From Hyphomicrobiales bacterium (GTDB lineage Bacteria; Pseudomonadota; Alphaproteobacteria; Rhizobiales; Rhizobiaceae): a stretch of 53,253 bases of DNA. The notes below the pieces were generated by a model that had not been told where the DNA came from, searched no databases, and saw only the letters and a program-made list of their open reading frames with translations. Position numbers and translations under genes: made by a program. Of the stretch, positions 28,545-39,291 are shown piece after piece. Position 1 is the first letter of the stretch, and each line of letters starts with the position of its first letter. The stretch is taken from assembly GCA_012842935.1 (NCBI GenBank), contig DUSC01000088.1:1-53253 (forward strand), in the 5' to 3' direction.

Positions 28545-30841
28545 CAGACCTTGCCCAGGAGGGCATCGCCGCGCTCGGCGAGACGCCACATCTGGTCACG
28601 GCCCCGGTAGTAGGGCGCAGGCCATTCCTCCTCGCGGTCGCCGAGTGCGCTCGCCGCATGCAGCGTCCAGTAGGGGTTGGCAAGATGCGGCCGCGCCAGG
28701 CAGACGAGATCGGCGCGACCCGCCATCAGGATCGAATTGACGTGGTCGGGCTCGTAGATGTTGCCGACCGCCATGGTCGCCATGTGCGCCTCGTTGCGGA
28801 TCTGGTCGGCGAACGGCGTCTGGAACATGCGGCCGTAGACCGGCCTGGCCCTGTTCGAGGTCTGGCCCGCCGAGACGTCGCAGATGTCGACGCCGGCCTC
28901 CTTGAGCATGGCGGCGATGGCCACCGCCTCGTGCGGGGTGACCCCCTCCTCGCCGACCCAATCGTTGGCCGAGATGCGCACGGAGATCGGCTTGTCCGCG
29001 GGCCAGACTGCGCGCACCGCATGGAAGACTTCGAGCGGGTAGCGCATGCGGTTTTCCAGGCTGCCGCCGTATTCGTCGCTACGCCGGTTGGTCAGCGGCG
29101 TGATGAAGGACGAAAGCAGGTAGCCGTGCGCCATGTGCAGTTCGAGCATGTCGAAGCCGGCACGCTGGGCCATCTTCGCCGATTCGACGAACTGGTCGCG
29201 GACCATGTCCATGTCGGCGCGGGTCATCGCCTTGGGCACCTGGTTGCGTTCCGACCACGGAACGTCGGACGCCGACATCACCGGCCAGTTGCCGCGTTCC
29301 AGCGGCGCATCACTCTCCTCCCAGCCGAGCTGGGTGGAGCCCTTGGCACCCGAATGGCCGAGCTGGCAGCAGATCTTCGCCGTCGTCTCGCGGTGGATGA
29401 AATCGACGATGCGCCTCCACGCCGCCTCGTGGCCCGGATCGTACAGCCCGGGGCAGCCGGGCGTGATGCGCCCTTCCGGCGAAACGCAGGTCATCTCGGT
29501 ACAGACGAGGCCCGCGCCGCCCTTGGCGCGCTCCGCATAGTGGGCGAAGTGCCAGTCGGTCGGGCAGCCGTCGACAGCCTTGTACTGTGCCATCGGCGAG
29601 ACGACGATGCGGTTCTTCACCGTCATGCCGCGCAGCGAAAAAGGCTGGAACATCGGCCGGCGCAGCGGCGCGTTTTCGCTCACGCCCGACGCCAGCTGGA
29701 ACCAGCGCTCGGCGCCTTCCAGCCAGTCCTTGTCGCGCAGGCGCAGGTTCTCGTGCGAGATGCGTTGTGATCGCGTCAGCAGCGAATAGACGAACTGCAC
29801 GGGATCGAGGTCGAGGTAGCGCTCGACGTTCTCGAACCATTCGAGGCTGTTGCGTGCGGCCGACTGGAGCCGCAGCACCTCCATGCGCCGCTCCGCCTGG
29901 TAGCGCTCGAACGCCTTCTGCATGGTCGGTTCGGAATGCAGGTAGTCGGCGAGCGCGATCGCGCTGTCGAAGGCGAGACGCGACCCGGAGCCGATGGAGA
30001 AATGCCCGGTCGCGGCGGCGTCGCCCATCAGCACGACGTTGCCGTGGTACCAGCGCTCGCAGATCACCCGCGGGAAGTTCATCCACACCGCCGAGCCGCG
30101 CAGATGCGCAGCGTTCGACATCAGGTCGTGCCCGCCGAGGTGTCTTGCGAAAATGCGCTGGCAGGTCGCGACCGTCTCCTCCTTCGTCATGCCGGCGAAG
30201 CCCCAGGCGTCCCAGGTGTGCGGCAGGCATTCGACGATGAAGGTCGCGGTCTCGGCATCGAACTGGTAGGCGTGCGCCCACACCCAGCCGTGCTCGGTCT
30301 TCTCGAAGATGAAGGTGAAGGCGTCGTCGAACTTCTGGTGCGTGCCCAGCCAGATGAACTTGCACAGGCGCATGTCTATGTCGGGCTTGAAGACGTCGGC
30401 ATATTCCTTGCGCACCAGCGAGTTGATGCCGTCCGAGGCGACGACGAGGTCATACTCCTTCCGGTACTCCTCGGCGCTCCTGAACTCGGTCTGGAAACGC
30501 ATCTCGACGCCCAGTTCGCGCGCGCGCTCCTGCAGGTCAATCAGCATCTGCCTGCGGCCGAGGCCGGCAAAGCCGTGCCCGCCCGAGACGATGCGCTGGC
30601 CCTTGTAGACGACGGCGATGTCGTCCCAGTAGGCGAAGTGGCTGCGGATCGTCGCCGTGCTTTTCGGGTCGTTCTTCTGCATGCGGCCGAGCGCGTCGTC
30701 GGACAGGACCACGCCCCAGCCGAACGTGTCGTTGGACCGGTTGCGTTCGAGCACCACGACCTCATGGGACGGGTCGCGCAGCTTCATCGAGATCGCGAAA
30801 TAGAGGCCCGCAGGCCCACCACCCAAGCACATGACCTTCAT
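28544..30841 (-). CDS. Bifunctional aryl-CoA 5-hydroxylase/reductase (2-aminobenzoyl-CoA monooxygenase/reductase or salicylyl-CoA 5-hydroxylase family; FAD monooxygenase fused to OYE-like domain)
   Basis: N-terminal [34 protein letters not shown]...[34 protein letters not shown]-terminal OYE domain [50 protein letters not shown]...[30 protein letters not shown]. Confidence 0.93.
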   Translation of the reverse strand: MKVMCLGGGPAGLYFAISMKLRDPSHEVVVLERNRSNDTFGWGVVLSDDALGRMQKNDPKSTATIRSHFAYWDDIAVVYKGQRIVSGGHGFAGLGRRQMLIDLQERARELGVEMRFQTEFRSAEEYRKEYDLVVASDGINSLVRKEYADVFKPDIDMRLCKFIWLGTHQKFDDAFTFIFEKTEHGWVWAHAYQFDAETATFIVECLPHTWDAWGFAGMTKEETVATCQRIFARHLGGHDLMSNAAHLRGSAVWMNFPRVICERWYHGNVVLMGDAAATGHFSIGSGSRLAFDSAIALADYLHSEPTMQKAFERYQAERRMEVLRLQSAARNSLEWFENVERYLDLDPVQFVYSLLTRSQRISHENLRLRDKDWLEGAERWFQLASGVSENAPLRRPMFQPFSLRGMTVKNRIVVSPMAQYKAVDGCPTDWHFAHYAERAKGGAGLVCTEMTCVSPEGRITPGCPGLYDPGHEAAWRRIVDFIHRETTAKICCQLGHSGAKGSTQLGWEESDAPLERGNWPVMSASDVPWSERNQVPKAMTRADMDMVRDQFVESAKMAQRAGFDMLELHMAHGYLLSSFITPLTNRRSDEYGGSLENRMRYPLEVFHAVRAVWPADKPISVRISANDWVGEEGVTPHEAVAIAAMLKEAGVDICDVSAGQTSNRARPVYGRMFQTPFADQIRNEAHMATMAVGNIYEPDHVNSILMAGRADLVCLARPHLANPYWTLHAASALGDREEEWPAPYYRGRDQMWRLAERGDALLGKV

Positions 30842-31023
30842 GGCGTCGTCCTCCAGCAGCATCGGTCTCAGGGGGTCTTCGATGCGGGCATGCTAGCAGG
30901 GCGGTAATTTATTTCAAGCCTAAACATTTCTGGTATGAAATTTATCCGGCGAGGCCGCGCGCGGAAACCTTCGCGCCCAAGCCGCGGCGCGAGGTCTGCC
31001 GGTCGGCGGCGGAGCGGGGCCGC

Positions 31024-31671
31024 CTATTCGGCGTCGGGCTGGTTTTCCGGCGCGGCGGCAATGAAGGCCGGCAGCGCCGCGCAGGCATCGAAGATGCGGC
31101 GGATCGTCGGATAGGGCTCCATGTCGATGCCGAAGCGTCGGTTGTTGAGCACCTGGGCGTAGAGACAGATGTCGGCGAGCCCCGGCCGGTCTCCCCGGCA
31201 GAAGCGCCCGGTCCCGGGATCGGAAGCGAGCATCGCCTCGAGCGGCGCAAAGGTTGCAGCGACCCAGTGGCGGAACCACGCCGTCACCGCCGCGTCGTCG
31301 GCGCCGAACTCGGAGCGGAGGTAGTCGAGGATGCGCAGGTTGTTGACCGGATGGATCTCGCAGGCGACCGCATAGGCGATGGCGCGTACCCTCGCGCGGT
31401 CCACCGGACCGACCGGCAGCAGCGGCGGCTCCGGATGGGCTTCCTCGAGGTATTCGATGATGGCGAGCGACTGGGTCAGCACCGTGCCGTCCCACAGCTC
31501 CAACGCGGGCACCAGCCCTTGCGGGTTCTTGGCGAGATACGCCGCCGAGCGCTGCTCGCCCTTCCTCAGGTGCCAGGCCACCGTGTCGTAGGCAAGTCCC
31601 TTCAGGTTGAGCGCCGCGCGCAGGCGGGTCGAGGTCGAGGAACGGAAATAGCTGTGCAGGACGAGGTTCAC
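31024..31671 (-). CDS. Zeta-class glutathione S-transferase fold, maleylacetoacetate/maleylpyruvate isomerase-like
   Basis: LHSYFRSSTSTRLRAALNLKGLAYDTVAWHLRKGEQRSAAYLAKNPQGLVPALELWDGTVLTQSLAIIEYLEEAHPEPPLLP. GTG start overlaps the upstream stop. Confidence 0.88.
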   Translation of the reverse strand: MNLVLHSYFRSSTSTRLRAALNLKGLAYDTVAWHLRKGEQRSAAYLAKNPQGLVPALELWDGTVLTQSLAIIEYLEEAHPEPPLLPVGPVDRARVRAIAYAVACEIHPVNNLRILDYLRSEFGADDAAVTAWFRHWVAATFAPLEAMLASDPGTGRFCRGDRPGLADICLYAQVLNNRRFGIDMEPYPTIRRIFDACAALPAFIAAAPENQPDAE

Positions 31672-32369
31672 GGGTTGACCCTTTCGCCGATGGAGATGCT
31701 GACCGGATCGAGCCCGTCGATAACGACGGTACAGACGTCGCCGGGAACCAGCGGCCCGACGCCGGCGGGCGTGCCGGTGAAGACGAGGTCGCCCGGCCTG
31801 ATACGCACCGAATGCGACAGGATGGAAACGATCTCCGGCACGGACCAGATCATCTCGGCAAGGTCGGCGTCCTGGCGCACGGTGCCGTTGACCTCGAGCC
31901 GGATGCGGCCCGCGGAGAGATGTCCGGTGGCCGCTACCCGGCGGATCGTTCCGCACACCGCGGAGTTGTCGAATGCCTTCGCCCAGTCCCACGGCCTGCC
32001 GGCCTCGCGGGCCTCGAACTGAAGGTCGCGCCGCGTCAGGTCGTTGCCGGCGGCATAGCCGAAGACATGGTCGAGCGCGGTCTCCTCGGCGACCCGGAAT
32101 CCCTCGCGTCCGATCGCCACGACCAGTTCGGCTTCGTGGTGAAGGTTCTTCGTCAGCGGCGGATAGGGAACGATCGTGCCGCCGGCAACCACCGCGTCGG
32201 ACGGCTTGGTGAAGAAGAACGGCGCCTCCCGATCGGGATCCCGGCCCATCTCGCGGGCGTGGGCGGCATAGTTACGCCCGACGCAGAAAACGCGGCGCAC
32301 GGGAAAGCGCGCGTCCTCGCCGTCGACGGCGACGCTGGGGATCGGCTGTGGAGGGAACACGAACGGCAT
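31668..32369 (-). CDS. Fumarylacetoacetate hydrolase-family protein (fumarylpyruvate hydrolase-like)
   Basis: FCVGRNYAAHAREMG...PFFFTKPSDAVVAGG...LHHEAELVVAIG...GYAAGNDLTRRDLQ...GDLVFTGTPAGVGPLVPGD. Confidence 0.92.
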   Translation of the reverse strand: MPFVFPPQPIPSVAVDGEDARFPVRRVFCVGRNYAAHAREMGRDPDREAPFFFTKPSDAVVAGGTIVPYPPLTKNLHHEAELVVAIGREGFRVAEETALDHVFGYAAGNDLTRRDLQFEAREAGRPWDWAKAFDNSAVCGTIRRVAATGHLSAGRIRLEVNGTVRQDADLAEMIWSVPEIVSILSHSVRIRPGDLVFTGTPAGVGPLVPGDVCTVVIDGLDPVSISIGERVNP

Positions 32370-32445
32370 GCGGGCTGTCCTCGGCGTGTTGATGCGAACA
32401 GGCCTGACGGCGCGGGGCGCGAAGTATCGGCGGCCCGGCCTGCGG

Positions 32446-33876
32446 TCAGGCGGCGCCCCAGCCGACGATGCCCTTGATCTCCAGGAAGTCGTGAATTCCC
32501 CAGTCTGCATATTCGCGGCCATTGCCGGACTGCTTGTAGCCGCCGAACGGCGCATGCGTGTCCCACTCGGGATAGTTGAGATAGACCGAGCCGGCGCGCA
32601 TGCGGGCGGCGACGGCGCGGGCATGGCCGATGTCCTTCGACTGGACGTAGGCGGCAAGCCCGTAGACCGTGTCGTTGGCGATCCTGACCGCGTCCTCCTC
32701 GTCGGCGTAGGACAGCACCGAAAGCACCGGTCCGAAGATTTCCTCGCGCGCGATCGTCATATCGGGCGTGACGTGGCCGAACACGGTCGGGCGGACGTAA
32801 TAGCCGCGGTTGAGGCCTTCCGGCCGGCCGAGGCCGCCGGTCACCAGCGTCGCGCCTTCCCTGATGCCGGCCTCGATCAGCCGCTGGATCTTGTCGAACT
32901 GAAGCTGGCTGACGACGGGGCCGAGGCGCGTGTCGGCGGCGTCCGGGTGGCCCACCTTGTGGGCTTCGGCCGCCTTCCTTGCGATCGCCAGCGCCTCGTC
33001 GTGGCGGTCGGCCGGCACCAGCATGCGCGTCGGCGCGTCGCAGGACTGGCCGCTGTTGCCGAAGCAACCCTCGACGCCCTTGATCACCGCCGTCTCGAAA
33101 TCGGCGTCGGGCAGGATGATGTTGGCGGACTTGCCGCCGAGTTCCTGAGCGACGCGCTTGACCGTGTCGGCCGCGGTCTTGGCGACGATGATGCCGGCCC
33201 GGGTCGAGCCGGTGAACGACACCATGTCGACGTCCGGGTGGCCGGCCATCACCTGGCCGACGTCGGGGCCGGTGCCGTTGACGAGGTTGAAGACGCCCTT
33301 CGGCACGCCGGCCGCGTGCATCGCCTCGGCGAAGATCAGGCCGCTCACCGGCGCGATTTCCGACGGCTTCAGCACCACCGTGCAACCGGCGGCGATCGCC
33401 GGCGCGACCTTGCAGACGATCTGGTTCAGCGGCCAGTTCCACGGCGTGATCAGCGCGCACACGCCGATCGGCTCCTTGACCACCATGGTCGTGCCGCGCA
33501 GGTGGCTGAACTCGTAGGCCTCGAGCGCCTCTATCGTCGCCTCCATGTGGGCGCGTCCGGCCCAGGCCTGAGCCTCGCGGGCAAATCCGATCGGCGCGCC
33601 CATCTCGCGCGAGACGGCGCGAGCGATATCCTCGAACCGCTCGTTGTAGGCGGCGAGCATGGCGCGCAGCAGCGCCAGCCGCTCCGCCTTTCCGGTTCGC
33701 GAAAAGCCGTCGAAGGCGGCCCGCGCCGCCGCCACGGCACGATCGACGTCGGCCTTCGAACCGACCGAGATGGCGGTGAAGGCTTCTTCCGTCGCCGGGT
33801 CGATCACGTCGAGCGTTGCCGGCACGACGGGATCGACCCAGGCGCCGTCGATGTAGAATTTCAGGTCGTTGCTCAT
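32446..33876 (-). CDS. Aldehyde dehydrogenase family protein
   Basis: TPWNWPLNQIVCKVAPAIAAGCTVVLKPSE; QELGGKSANIILPDADFE; GQSCDAPTRMLVP; EEIFGPVLSVLSY. Confidence 0.95.
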   Translation of the reverse strand: MSNDLKFYIDGAWVDPVVPATLDVIDPATEEAFTAISVGSKADVDRAVAAARAAFDGFSRTGKAERLALLRAMLAAYNERFEDIARAVSREMGAPIGFAREAQAWAGRAHMEATIEALEAYEFSHLRGTTMVVKEPIGVCALITPWNWPLNQIVCKVAPAIAAGCTVVLKPSEIAPVSGLIFAEAMHAAGVPKGVFNLVNGTGPDVGQVMAGHPDVDMVSFTGSTRAGIIVAKTAADTVKRVAQELGGKSANIILPDADFETAVIKGVEGCFGNSGQSCDAPTRMLVPADRHDEALAIARKAAEAHKVGHPDAADTRLGPVVSQLQFDKIQRLIEAGIREGATLVTGGLGRPEGLNRGYYVRPTVFGHVTPDMTIAREEIFGPVLSVLSYADEEDAVRIANDTVYGLAAYVQSKDIGHARAVAARMRAGSVYLNYPEWDTHAPFGGYKQSGNGREYADWGIHDFLEIKGIVGWGAA

Positions 33877-33985
33877 GGAAGGCATCTCCGGTCTGCAGGC
33901 GGATTCGGTCGCGCCATCCTTGCACGGGTGGGACCCCGATGGCGACGGGCGCGGCGCCACGATCGGCAAGAATTGCGGCGCGGGC

Positions 33986-35290
33986 TCAACGTTCGAGGCG
34001 GTCGAGGAGCCGATACCAGGCGAGCGTCGCCGCGACGCCGACGCGGCGGAAGCGGTGGAAAGGAATGGGCCGGATGGGGGACGGCGGGAACGGCAGCGCC
34101 TCGCGATCGCCTTCCGCGAAATAGGCGGCCATGCGCGGGCCGAGCGCGGTCATCAGGCCGACGCCGCGCCCCTGGCAGCCAGCGACGGCGACGAGACCCT
34201 CCTCGGGCGTGTGGATATGCGGTAGATGGTCCGCCGTCATGGCGACTCGGCCGAACCAGCGCCGCTCGATCGGGAAACCGGCCAGAGCCGGAAAGAGCCG
34301 CGCCATCGCCCGCTCGAGGTGCGCCCAGTCGGCAGGCCGCTTCGGCGTCGGCATGCCGCCGCGCCCACCGACGATGAGCCGGCCATCGGGACCGCGGCGG
34401 TAATAGATGAGGATGCGCCGCGAATCCGAGACCGCCTGACCGCCGGGAAGCACGCCCGCGCCGAGCCCGTCCGGAAGCGGCGGCGTCGCGATCTGGAAGG
34501 AATTCAGCCAGACCAGCGATTGCGCCAGGCCCGGGATCAACCCGTCGGAGTAGGCATTGGTGGCGACGAGCACTCTTGCCGCCTTCACCGTTGCCCCGGA
34601 AGCGGTATCGACCCGCCAGTGCCCCTCCCGGCGCGAGAGCCGGGTCACCTGCGTCCCCGTCGCGATCCGCGCACCGGCCGCTTGCGCGACTCGCGCCAGC
34701 CCGAACGTCAGGGCCAGCGGCTGGACGACACCGGCACGACGGTCGAGCCAGCCGCCGCGATAGCCGGACGCCCCGGTCAGGGTGCCGATCGCCGCGGCGT
34801 CGAGCAGTTCGGCGTCGGCACCGCGCGACGACCATTGGCGGTGGCGGTCTGCCGCAGCCGCGAGCGCTTTCGCGGTGTGTGCGGCGAAGATCCAGCCGGC
34901 GCGCCGGTGGGGAACGTCGAGCCTTTCCGAACGGATCAGGTCGAACACCGTGTCGGCCGTCGAGGACACGAACGAGACCAACGCCTCGCCAGCCTTCTCG
35001 CCGTAATGCGCGACCAGCCATTCGGGATCGAACTTCAGCCCTGGGATCACCTGCCCGCCGTTGAGGCCGGAGGCACCTTCGCCCAGCGCCCTGGCTTCGA
35101 TGACGCGCACCGAAAGGCCGCGCCGCGCTGCGTGAAGCGCCGTCGAAAGGCCGAGGAAGCCCCCGCCGACGATGGCGAGGTCGCAGGTCTCGCCGTCGAC
35201 GAGCGAATCGGCAGCGGGCGCGACGAACTGCGGCGCCCTCCAGGCCGACAGGCCGACCCCGGTCGCCACCGGTTCACGCGGGGTAGACAA
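33986..35290 (-). CDS. FAD-dependent DAO-type oxidoreductase (gamma-glutamylputrescine oxidase/glycine oxidase-like)
   Basis: ETCDLAIVGGGFLGLSTALHAARRGLSVRVIEARALGEGASGLNGGQVIPGLKFDPEWL; C-terminal GCQGRGVGLMTALGPRMAAYFAEGDREALPFPP. Confidence 0.92.
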   Translation of the reverse strand: MSTPREPVATGVGLSAWRAPQFVAPAADSLVDGETCDLAIVGGGFLGLSTALHAARRGLSVRVIEARALGEGASGLNGGQVIPGLKFDPEWLVAHYGEKAGEALVSFVSSTADTVFDLIRSERLDVPHRRAGWIFAAHTAKALAAAADRHRQWSSRGADAELLDAAAIGTLTGASGYRGGWLDRRAGVVQPLALTFGLARVAQAAGARIATGTQVTRLSRREGHWRVDTASGATVKAARVLVATNAYSDGLIPGLAQSLVWLNSFQIATPPLPDGLGAGVLPGGQAVSDSRRILIYYRRGPDGRLIVGGRGGMPTPKRPADWAHLERAMARLFPALAGFPIERRWFGRVAMTADHLPHIHTPEEGLVAVAGCQGRGVGLMTALGPRMAAYFAEGDREALPFPPSPIRPIPFHRFRRVGVAATLAWYRLLDRLER

Positions 35291-36506
35291 CGGGCCTCCG
35301 CGTGCGGAACAGGACGAGGGTCATGACGGTCACGTTGAGCAGGTTCCAGGCGATGCCGTTCAGGAACGCTGCAGCGTAGGATCCGGTGAGATCGTAGATC
35401 CAGCCCGACATCCAGCCGCCCAGCGCCATGCCGGCGATCGTCGCCATGATGACGACGCCGACGCGCCGCCCGGCCTCCGCCGCCGGCATGTATTCCCGAA
35501 CGATGATGGCATAGCAGGGAACGATGCCGCCCTGCGAGAGACCGAAGACGAAGGACACGACATAGAGCGAGGCAAGTCCGTCGAAGGGGATGTAGAGAAG
35601 CAGCGAAAGGCCCTGCAGCACCGAGCCGATCAGCAGGGTGCGGATGCCGCCGATGCGGTCGGCGAGAATGCCCGAGCCGAGCCGGCTCACGATGCCGGCG
35701 CCGAGCATCAGCGCCAGCATCTCGGAGCCGCGCGCCACGCCGTAGCCGAGGTCGGCGCAATAGGCGACGATGTGGACCTGCGGCATCGACATCGCCACGC
35801 AGCATCCCAGGCCCGCGATCACCAGCAACGCCTGCAGAGCCGACGGCGAAAGGTCGATCGGCTTCGCCTTGAAGCCACCCGTCGATCCCGCATCCGCGCG
35901 GAGCGACGCCGCGTGCGGCCGGCGCCTGAGCATCAGAACGAGCGGGACCATGGTGACCAGGCAGATGATGCCGATGCCGAGATAGGTGGTGCGCCAGCCT
36001 TCGCTCACGAGGAAGGGCTGCATGGCCACCGGCCAGATGGCGCCGGCGAGATAGTTGCCGCTCGCCGCAGCCGTCACCGCGATGCCGCGCCGCAGCCGGA
36101 ACCAGTGCGAGATGTCGGCCAGCAGCGGGCCGAAGGTCGCCGAGGAACCGGCACCGATGAGCAGGCTCTGCACGACGGCGAACTGCGTGACCGACGCCGA
36201 CATCGCCGCCAGGACGAAACCAGTGCCGAGCGCGAGCGACGCGACGAGCGCCGGCAGCATGTAGCCCACACGATCGATCGCCCGGCCGATGAAGACGTTG
36301 CCGAGCGCAAATCCGATCATGGTCATCGTGTAGGGCAGCGAGGCGTCGGCGCGGTCGACGCCGAATTCGGCCTGTACCGCCGGCAGGACCACGATCACCG
36401 CCCACATGCCGACGCCGCCGAGAGTGGCGAACGCCACCGAAAGGCCGAGCCTCAACCAGGCGTAGGCACCGTCGATGTCGGCTGAATCGTCCCGGGCTGT
36501 CGCCAT
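35274..36506 (-). CDS. Major facilitator superfamily transporter
   Basis: About 12 predicted hydrophobic segments; GFALGNVFIGRAIDRVGYMLPALVASLALGTGFVLAA; overlaps the downstream gene. Confidence 0.9.
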   Translation of the reverse strand: MATARDDSADIDGAYAWLRLGLSVAFATLGGVGMWAVIVVLPAVQAEFGVDRADASLPYTMTMIGFALGNVFIGRAIDRVGYMLPALVASLALGTGFVLAAMSASVTQFAVVQSLLIGAGSSATFGPLLADISHWFRLRRGIAVTAAASGNYLAGAIWPVAMQPFLVSEGWRTTYLGIGIICLVTMVPLVLMLRRRPHAASLRADAGSTGGFKAKPIDLSPSALQALLVIAGLGCCVAMSMPQVHIVAYCADLGYGVARGSEMLALMLGAGIVSRLGSGILADRIGGIRTLLIGSVLQGLSLLLYIPFDGLASLYVVSFVFGLSQGGIVPCYAIIVREYMPAAEAGRRVGVVIMATIAGMALGGWMSGWIYDLTGSYAAAFLNGIAWNLLNVTVMTLVLFRTRRPVVYPA

Positions 36507-36647
36507 GTCGCTCGTCCTCCCCCGGCGACCCGTGCACGTCACCTGCCGCCAGCTTTCGCGCCTTTCGCCGCGACGGGCAGCGCCACGCATCGCCGAACGC
36601 TGTTCCAGGACGATCGCCCGGCGCGGTTCGGACACGGTCCTTATTCA

Positions 36648-36662
36648 TGACAATGACAATCA
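36648..36662. promoter_or_regulatory. Candidate iron-responsive operator (RirA IRO, TGA-N9-TCA) upstream of exbB-exbD-tonB
   Basis: Sequence TGA-CAATGACAA-TCA matches the IRO spacing, located about 120 bp 5' of the exbB start. Confidence 0.5.
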
Positions 36663-36785
36663 ACTTTTTTGTTGCCGAGCGCCGGGCGGCGTTCTAAGGG
36701 GTTTCGGCGTCGGCGGCTCGCAGGTGCTCGCCCGCGCCGCCGGACATGGGCCGACGCCACGCTTGTTCGCAGAAGGACGACCGTT

Positions 36786-37742
36786 TTGCCGATCCGCGCG
36801 TTCCCGTTGATCCTGCTGGCCGTCATTTCCCTGGCCGGCCAGGCCGTCGGCTGCATCGCGCAGGAACAGGCAGCCGGGTCCGTGACCCGACCGGCGCCGG
36901 CGGAAGCGGCCGCACGCTTGGTCGCGCCGGCGGTGAACGGGACGACCGTCCGCTCGACCGCGACTGCACCGGCCGGGACCGGCGACCCGGAATCGATGCC
37001 GTTCGCCTTGGAGGAAAGTTCCTCGACGCTGCCGCGCGACCTGTCGCCGTGGGGCATGTTCATGGCGGCCGACATCGTTGTGAAGGCCGTGATGATCGGG
37101 CTGGCCGTCGCCTCGCTGGCGACGTGGACGGTGTGGTTCGCCAAGTCGATCGAGCTTGCCGCCGCCCGACGCCGGCTGCGTCGCGCCGTCCGCGCCATCT
37201 CGGCCGCCGACAATCTCGACGCGGCCCTCGGCGCCCTCGATCGCGAGGCAGGACCCGCCGCCCTGTTGGCGCGCGAGGCGAAGGAGGAGGTCGCGCTCTC
37301 GGCCGGTGATGGCGAACGCGTCGAAGGCGGCGGCATCAAGGAGCGAGTCGCCTCCCGCCTCGGCCGCATAGAATCGGCCGCCGCGCGGCGCATGACGCGC
37401 GGTACCGGCGTGCTCGCCACCGTCGGCTCGACGGCGCCCTTCGTCGGCCTGTTCGGCACGGTGTGGGGCATCATGAACGCCTTCATCGGCATCAGCGAGG
37501 CGCAGACGACGAACCTCGCCGTCGTCGCGCCCGGCATCGCCGAGGCGCTGCTGGCGACCGCCATGGGTCTCGTCGCCGCCATCCCTGCCGTCGTCGTCTA
37601 CAACACCTTCGCGCGGGCCATCGGCGGCTACCGCCAGATGCTTGCGGACGCCTCGGCCGGGGTCGAGCGGCTGGTCAGCCGAGACCTCGATCGCGGGCTG
37701 ATCGCGCGCCGGCCGATGCGCCGCGCCGCGGCCGCCGAATAG
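36786..37742 (+). CDS. exbB: TonB-system energizer ExbB (with signal peptide)
   Basis: [74 protein letters not shown] start assumed. Confidence 0.92.
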   Translation: MPIRAFPLILLAVISLAGQAVGCIAQEQAAGSVTRPAPAEAAARLVAPAVNGTTVRSTATAPAGTGDPESMPFALEESSSTLPRDLSPWGMFMAADIVVKAVMIGLAVASLATWTVWFAKSIELAAARRRLRRAVRAISAADNLDAALGALDREAGPAALLAREAKEEVALSAGDGERVEGGGIKERVASRLGRIESAAARRMTRGTGVLATVGSTAPFVGLFGTVWGIMNAFIGISEAQTTNLAVVAPGIAEALLATAMGLVAAIPAVVVYNTFARAIGGYRQMLADASAGVERLVSRDLDRGLIARRPMRRAAAAE

Positions 37743-37752
37743 GACCGTCTCC

Positions 37753-38208
37753 ATGGCCGCGAGAATCCGAGAAAACGACGGCGACGATCTCGAGGAGAAC
37801 CATGAGATCAACGTCACACCGTTCATCGACGTCATCCTCGTGCTGCTGATCATCTTCATGGTCGCAGCGCCGCTCGCCACCGTCGATGTCGATGTCGATC
37901 TGCCCGGCTCGACCGCGACGCCGGCGCCGCGGCCCGAGCAGCCGCTCTTCCTCACCCTCAAGGAAGACCTGACCCTGGCGCTGGGCAACGACGCGGTGTC
38001 GCGCGACCGTCTCGCCGCCGCCCTCGCCGCGCGCACGAACGGCGATACGCAGACCCGCATCTTCCTTCGGGCGGACAAGGCGGTCGGCTACGGCGACCTG
38101 ATGCAGGTGATGAACCTCCTGCGCGCCGCAGGCTACCTTAAGATCGCGCTAGTCGGGCTGGAGACCGCTGGCGCGCCTGCGGCTGCGGTGGCCGGGGAGC
38201 AGCCATGA
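37753..38208 (+). CDS. exbD: TonB-system transport protein ExbD
   Basis: HEINVTPFIDVILVLLIIFMVAAPLATVDVDVDLP. Confidence 0.95.
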   Translation: MAARIRENDGDDLEENHEINVTPFIDVILVLLIIFMVAAPLATVDVDVDLPGSTATPAPRPEQPLFLTLKEDLTLALGNDAVSRDRLAAALAARTNGDTQTRIFLRADKAVGYGDLMQVMNLLRAAGYLKIALVGLETAGAPAAAVAGEQP

Positions 38209-39269
38209 CGACCGTCACCCTTCCGACCGCGCCGAGCCTCGACCTCGGCCGCCTTACGCGGAGCGACCGTGTCCTGTGGATCGCGGCCGCTGCGGCGGCG
38301 ATCTCCTTTCATGTCGCGATGGCCTATGCCGTGCAGTCGTTGCGGCCAGCCGCGCGGGACGGCGGTGCACCGCCGGCACTGGCGATCGAACTCGCGCCCG
38401 TCGCCATGGCTTCCCCGCGTGCCGTCGATGGCGACATCGTCGAGGCGGTTCCATCGGAGCCGGCGTCGGCCGCCGAAGCCGTCGAGACGCTGAGCGAAGC
38501 GGAGCCGGACGAGGTCGCCGAGGCGACCGAGCCGGCGCCGGAAACGGTGCAGCCCGCGGTCGAGGCCATCGACGCGGTCGCGGCGGGGACGCTTTCTGCC
38601 GAGGACACGCCCGCCGCGAGCCCGCTGGCGCCGCCGGAGAAGGTGCAGAGGGTGGCGATTGCGCCGATCGACGAAAACATTCCCGACCCGCCGGAGCGGG
38701 AGATGGCGACGGAGACCGAAGAAGTCGTCCCCGACGTGCTCGAGGCTGTGACGCCGGAAGTCGACGTGCCGTTGCCGCAGCCGCGGCCAACGGTCGCCGA
38801 GTTTGCCGAAGCCGACAGGAAGTCGGAGGCGAAGGCGCGGAAACCCGCGACGCAAACCCGCGCCGCCCCGAAGAGGAAGGCCGCCGCCACGGCGACGGCC
38901 GTTGCGGCAGCGAAGGCCGACGCGCCGTCGCCGAAGGCGGCGGCGCCGGAAAGGTTCGCGACGGTGGCTCAGCCCACGGTCAGCCCGGCGAAATGGCAGT
39001 CGCGCGTTCTCTCCTGGCTGAACCGGCACAAGCGCTACCCGTCGAGCGCCAGGTCGCTGCGGCAGGAGGGCCTCGTTCACGTCGCCTTCACCATCGACCG
39101 GGGCGGACGCGTCACGTCCTCGCACGTCGCCCGTTCATCGGGAATCCCGGCCCTCGACCAGGCCGCGCTCGACATGGTACGCCGTGCCTCGCCGGTGCCG
39201 GCACCGCCGCCGGAGATCGCCTCATCGGCTCTGCGAATCGCCGTGCCGGTCGAATTTTCGCTGCGCTAG
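38205..39269 (+). CDS. tonB: TonB energy-transducing protein
   Basis: N-terminal TM, Pro/Ala/Glu-rich linker, C-terminal WQSRVLSWLNRHKRYPSSARSLRQEGLVHVAFTIDRGGRVTSSHVARSSGIPALDQAALDMVRRASPVPAPP. Confidence 0.93.
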   Translation: MTTVTLPTAPSLDLGRLTRSDRVLWIAAAAAAISFHVAMAYAVQSLRPAARDGGAPPALAIELAPVAMASPRAVDGDIVEAVPSEPASAAEAVETLSEAEPDEVAEATEPAPETVQPAVEAIDAVAAGTLSAEDTPAASPLAPPEKVQRVAIAPIDENIPDPPEREMATETEEVVPDVLEAVTPEVDVPLPQPRPTVAEFAEADRKSEAKARKPATQTRAAPKRKAAATATAVAAAKADAPSPKAAAPERFATVAQPTVSPAKWQSRVLSWLNRHKRYPSSARSLRQEGLVHVAFTIDRGGRVTSSHVARSSGIPALDQAALDMVRRASPVPAPPPEIASSALRIAVPVEFSLR

Positions 39270-39291
39270 ACTCGGGTACCGACACCTCCGA

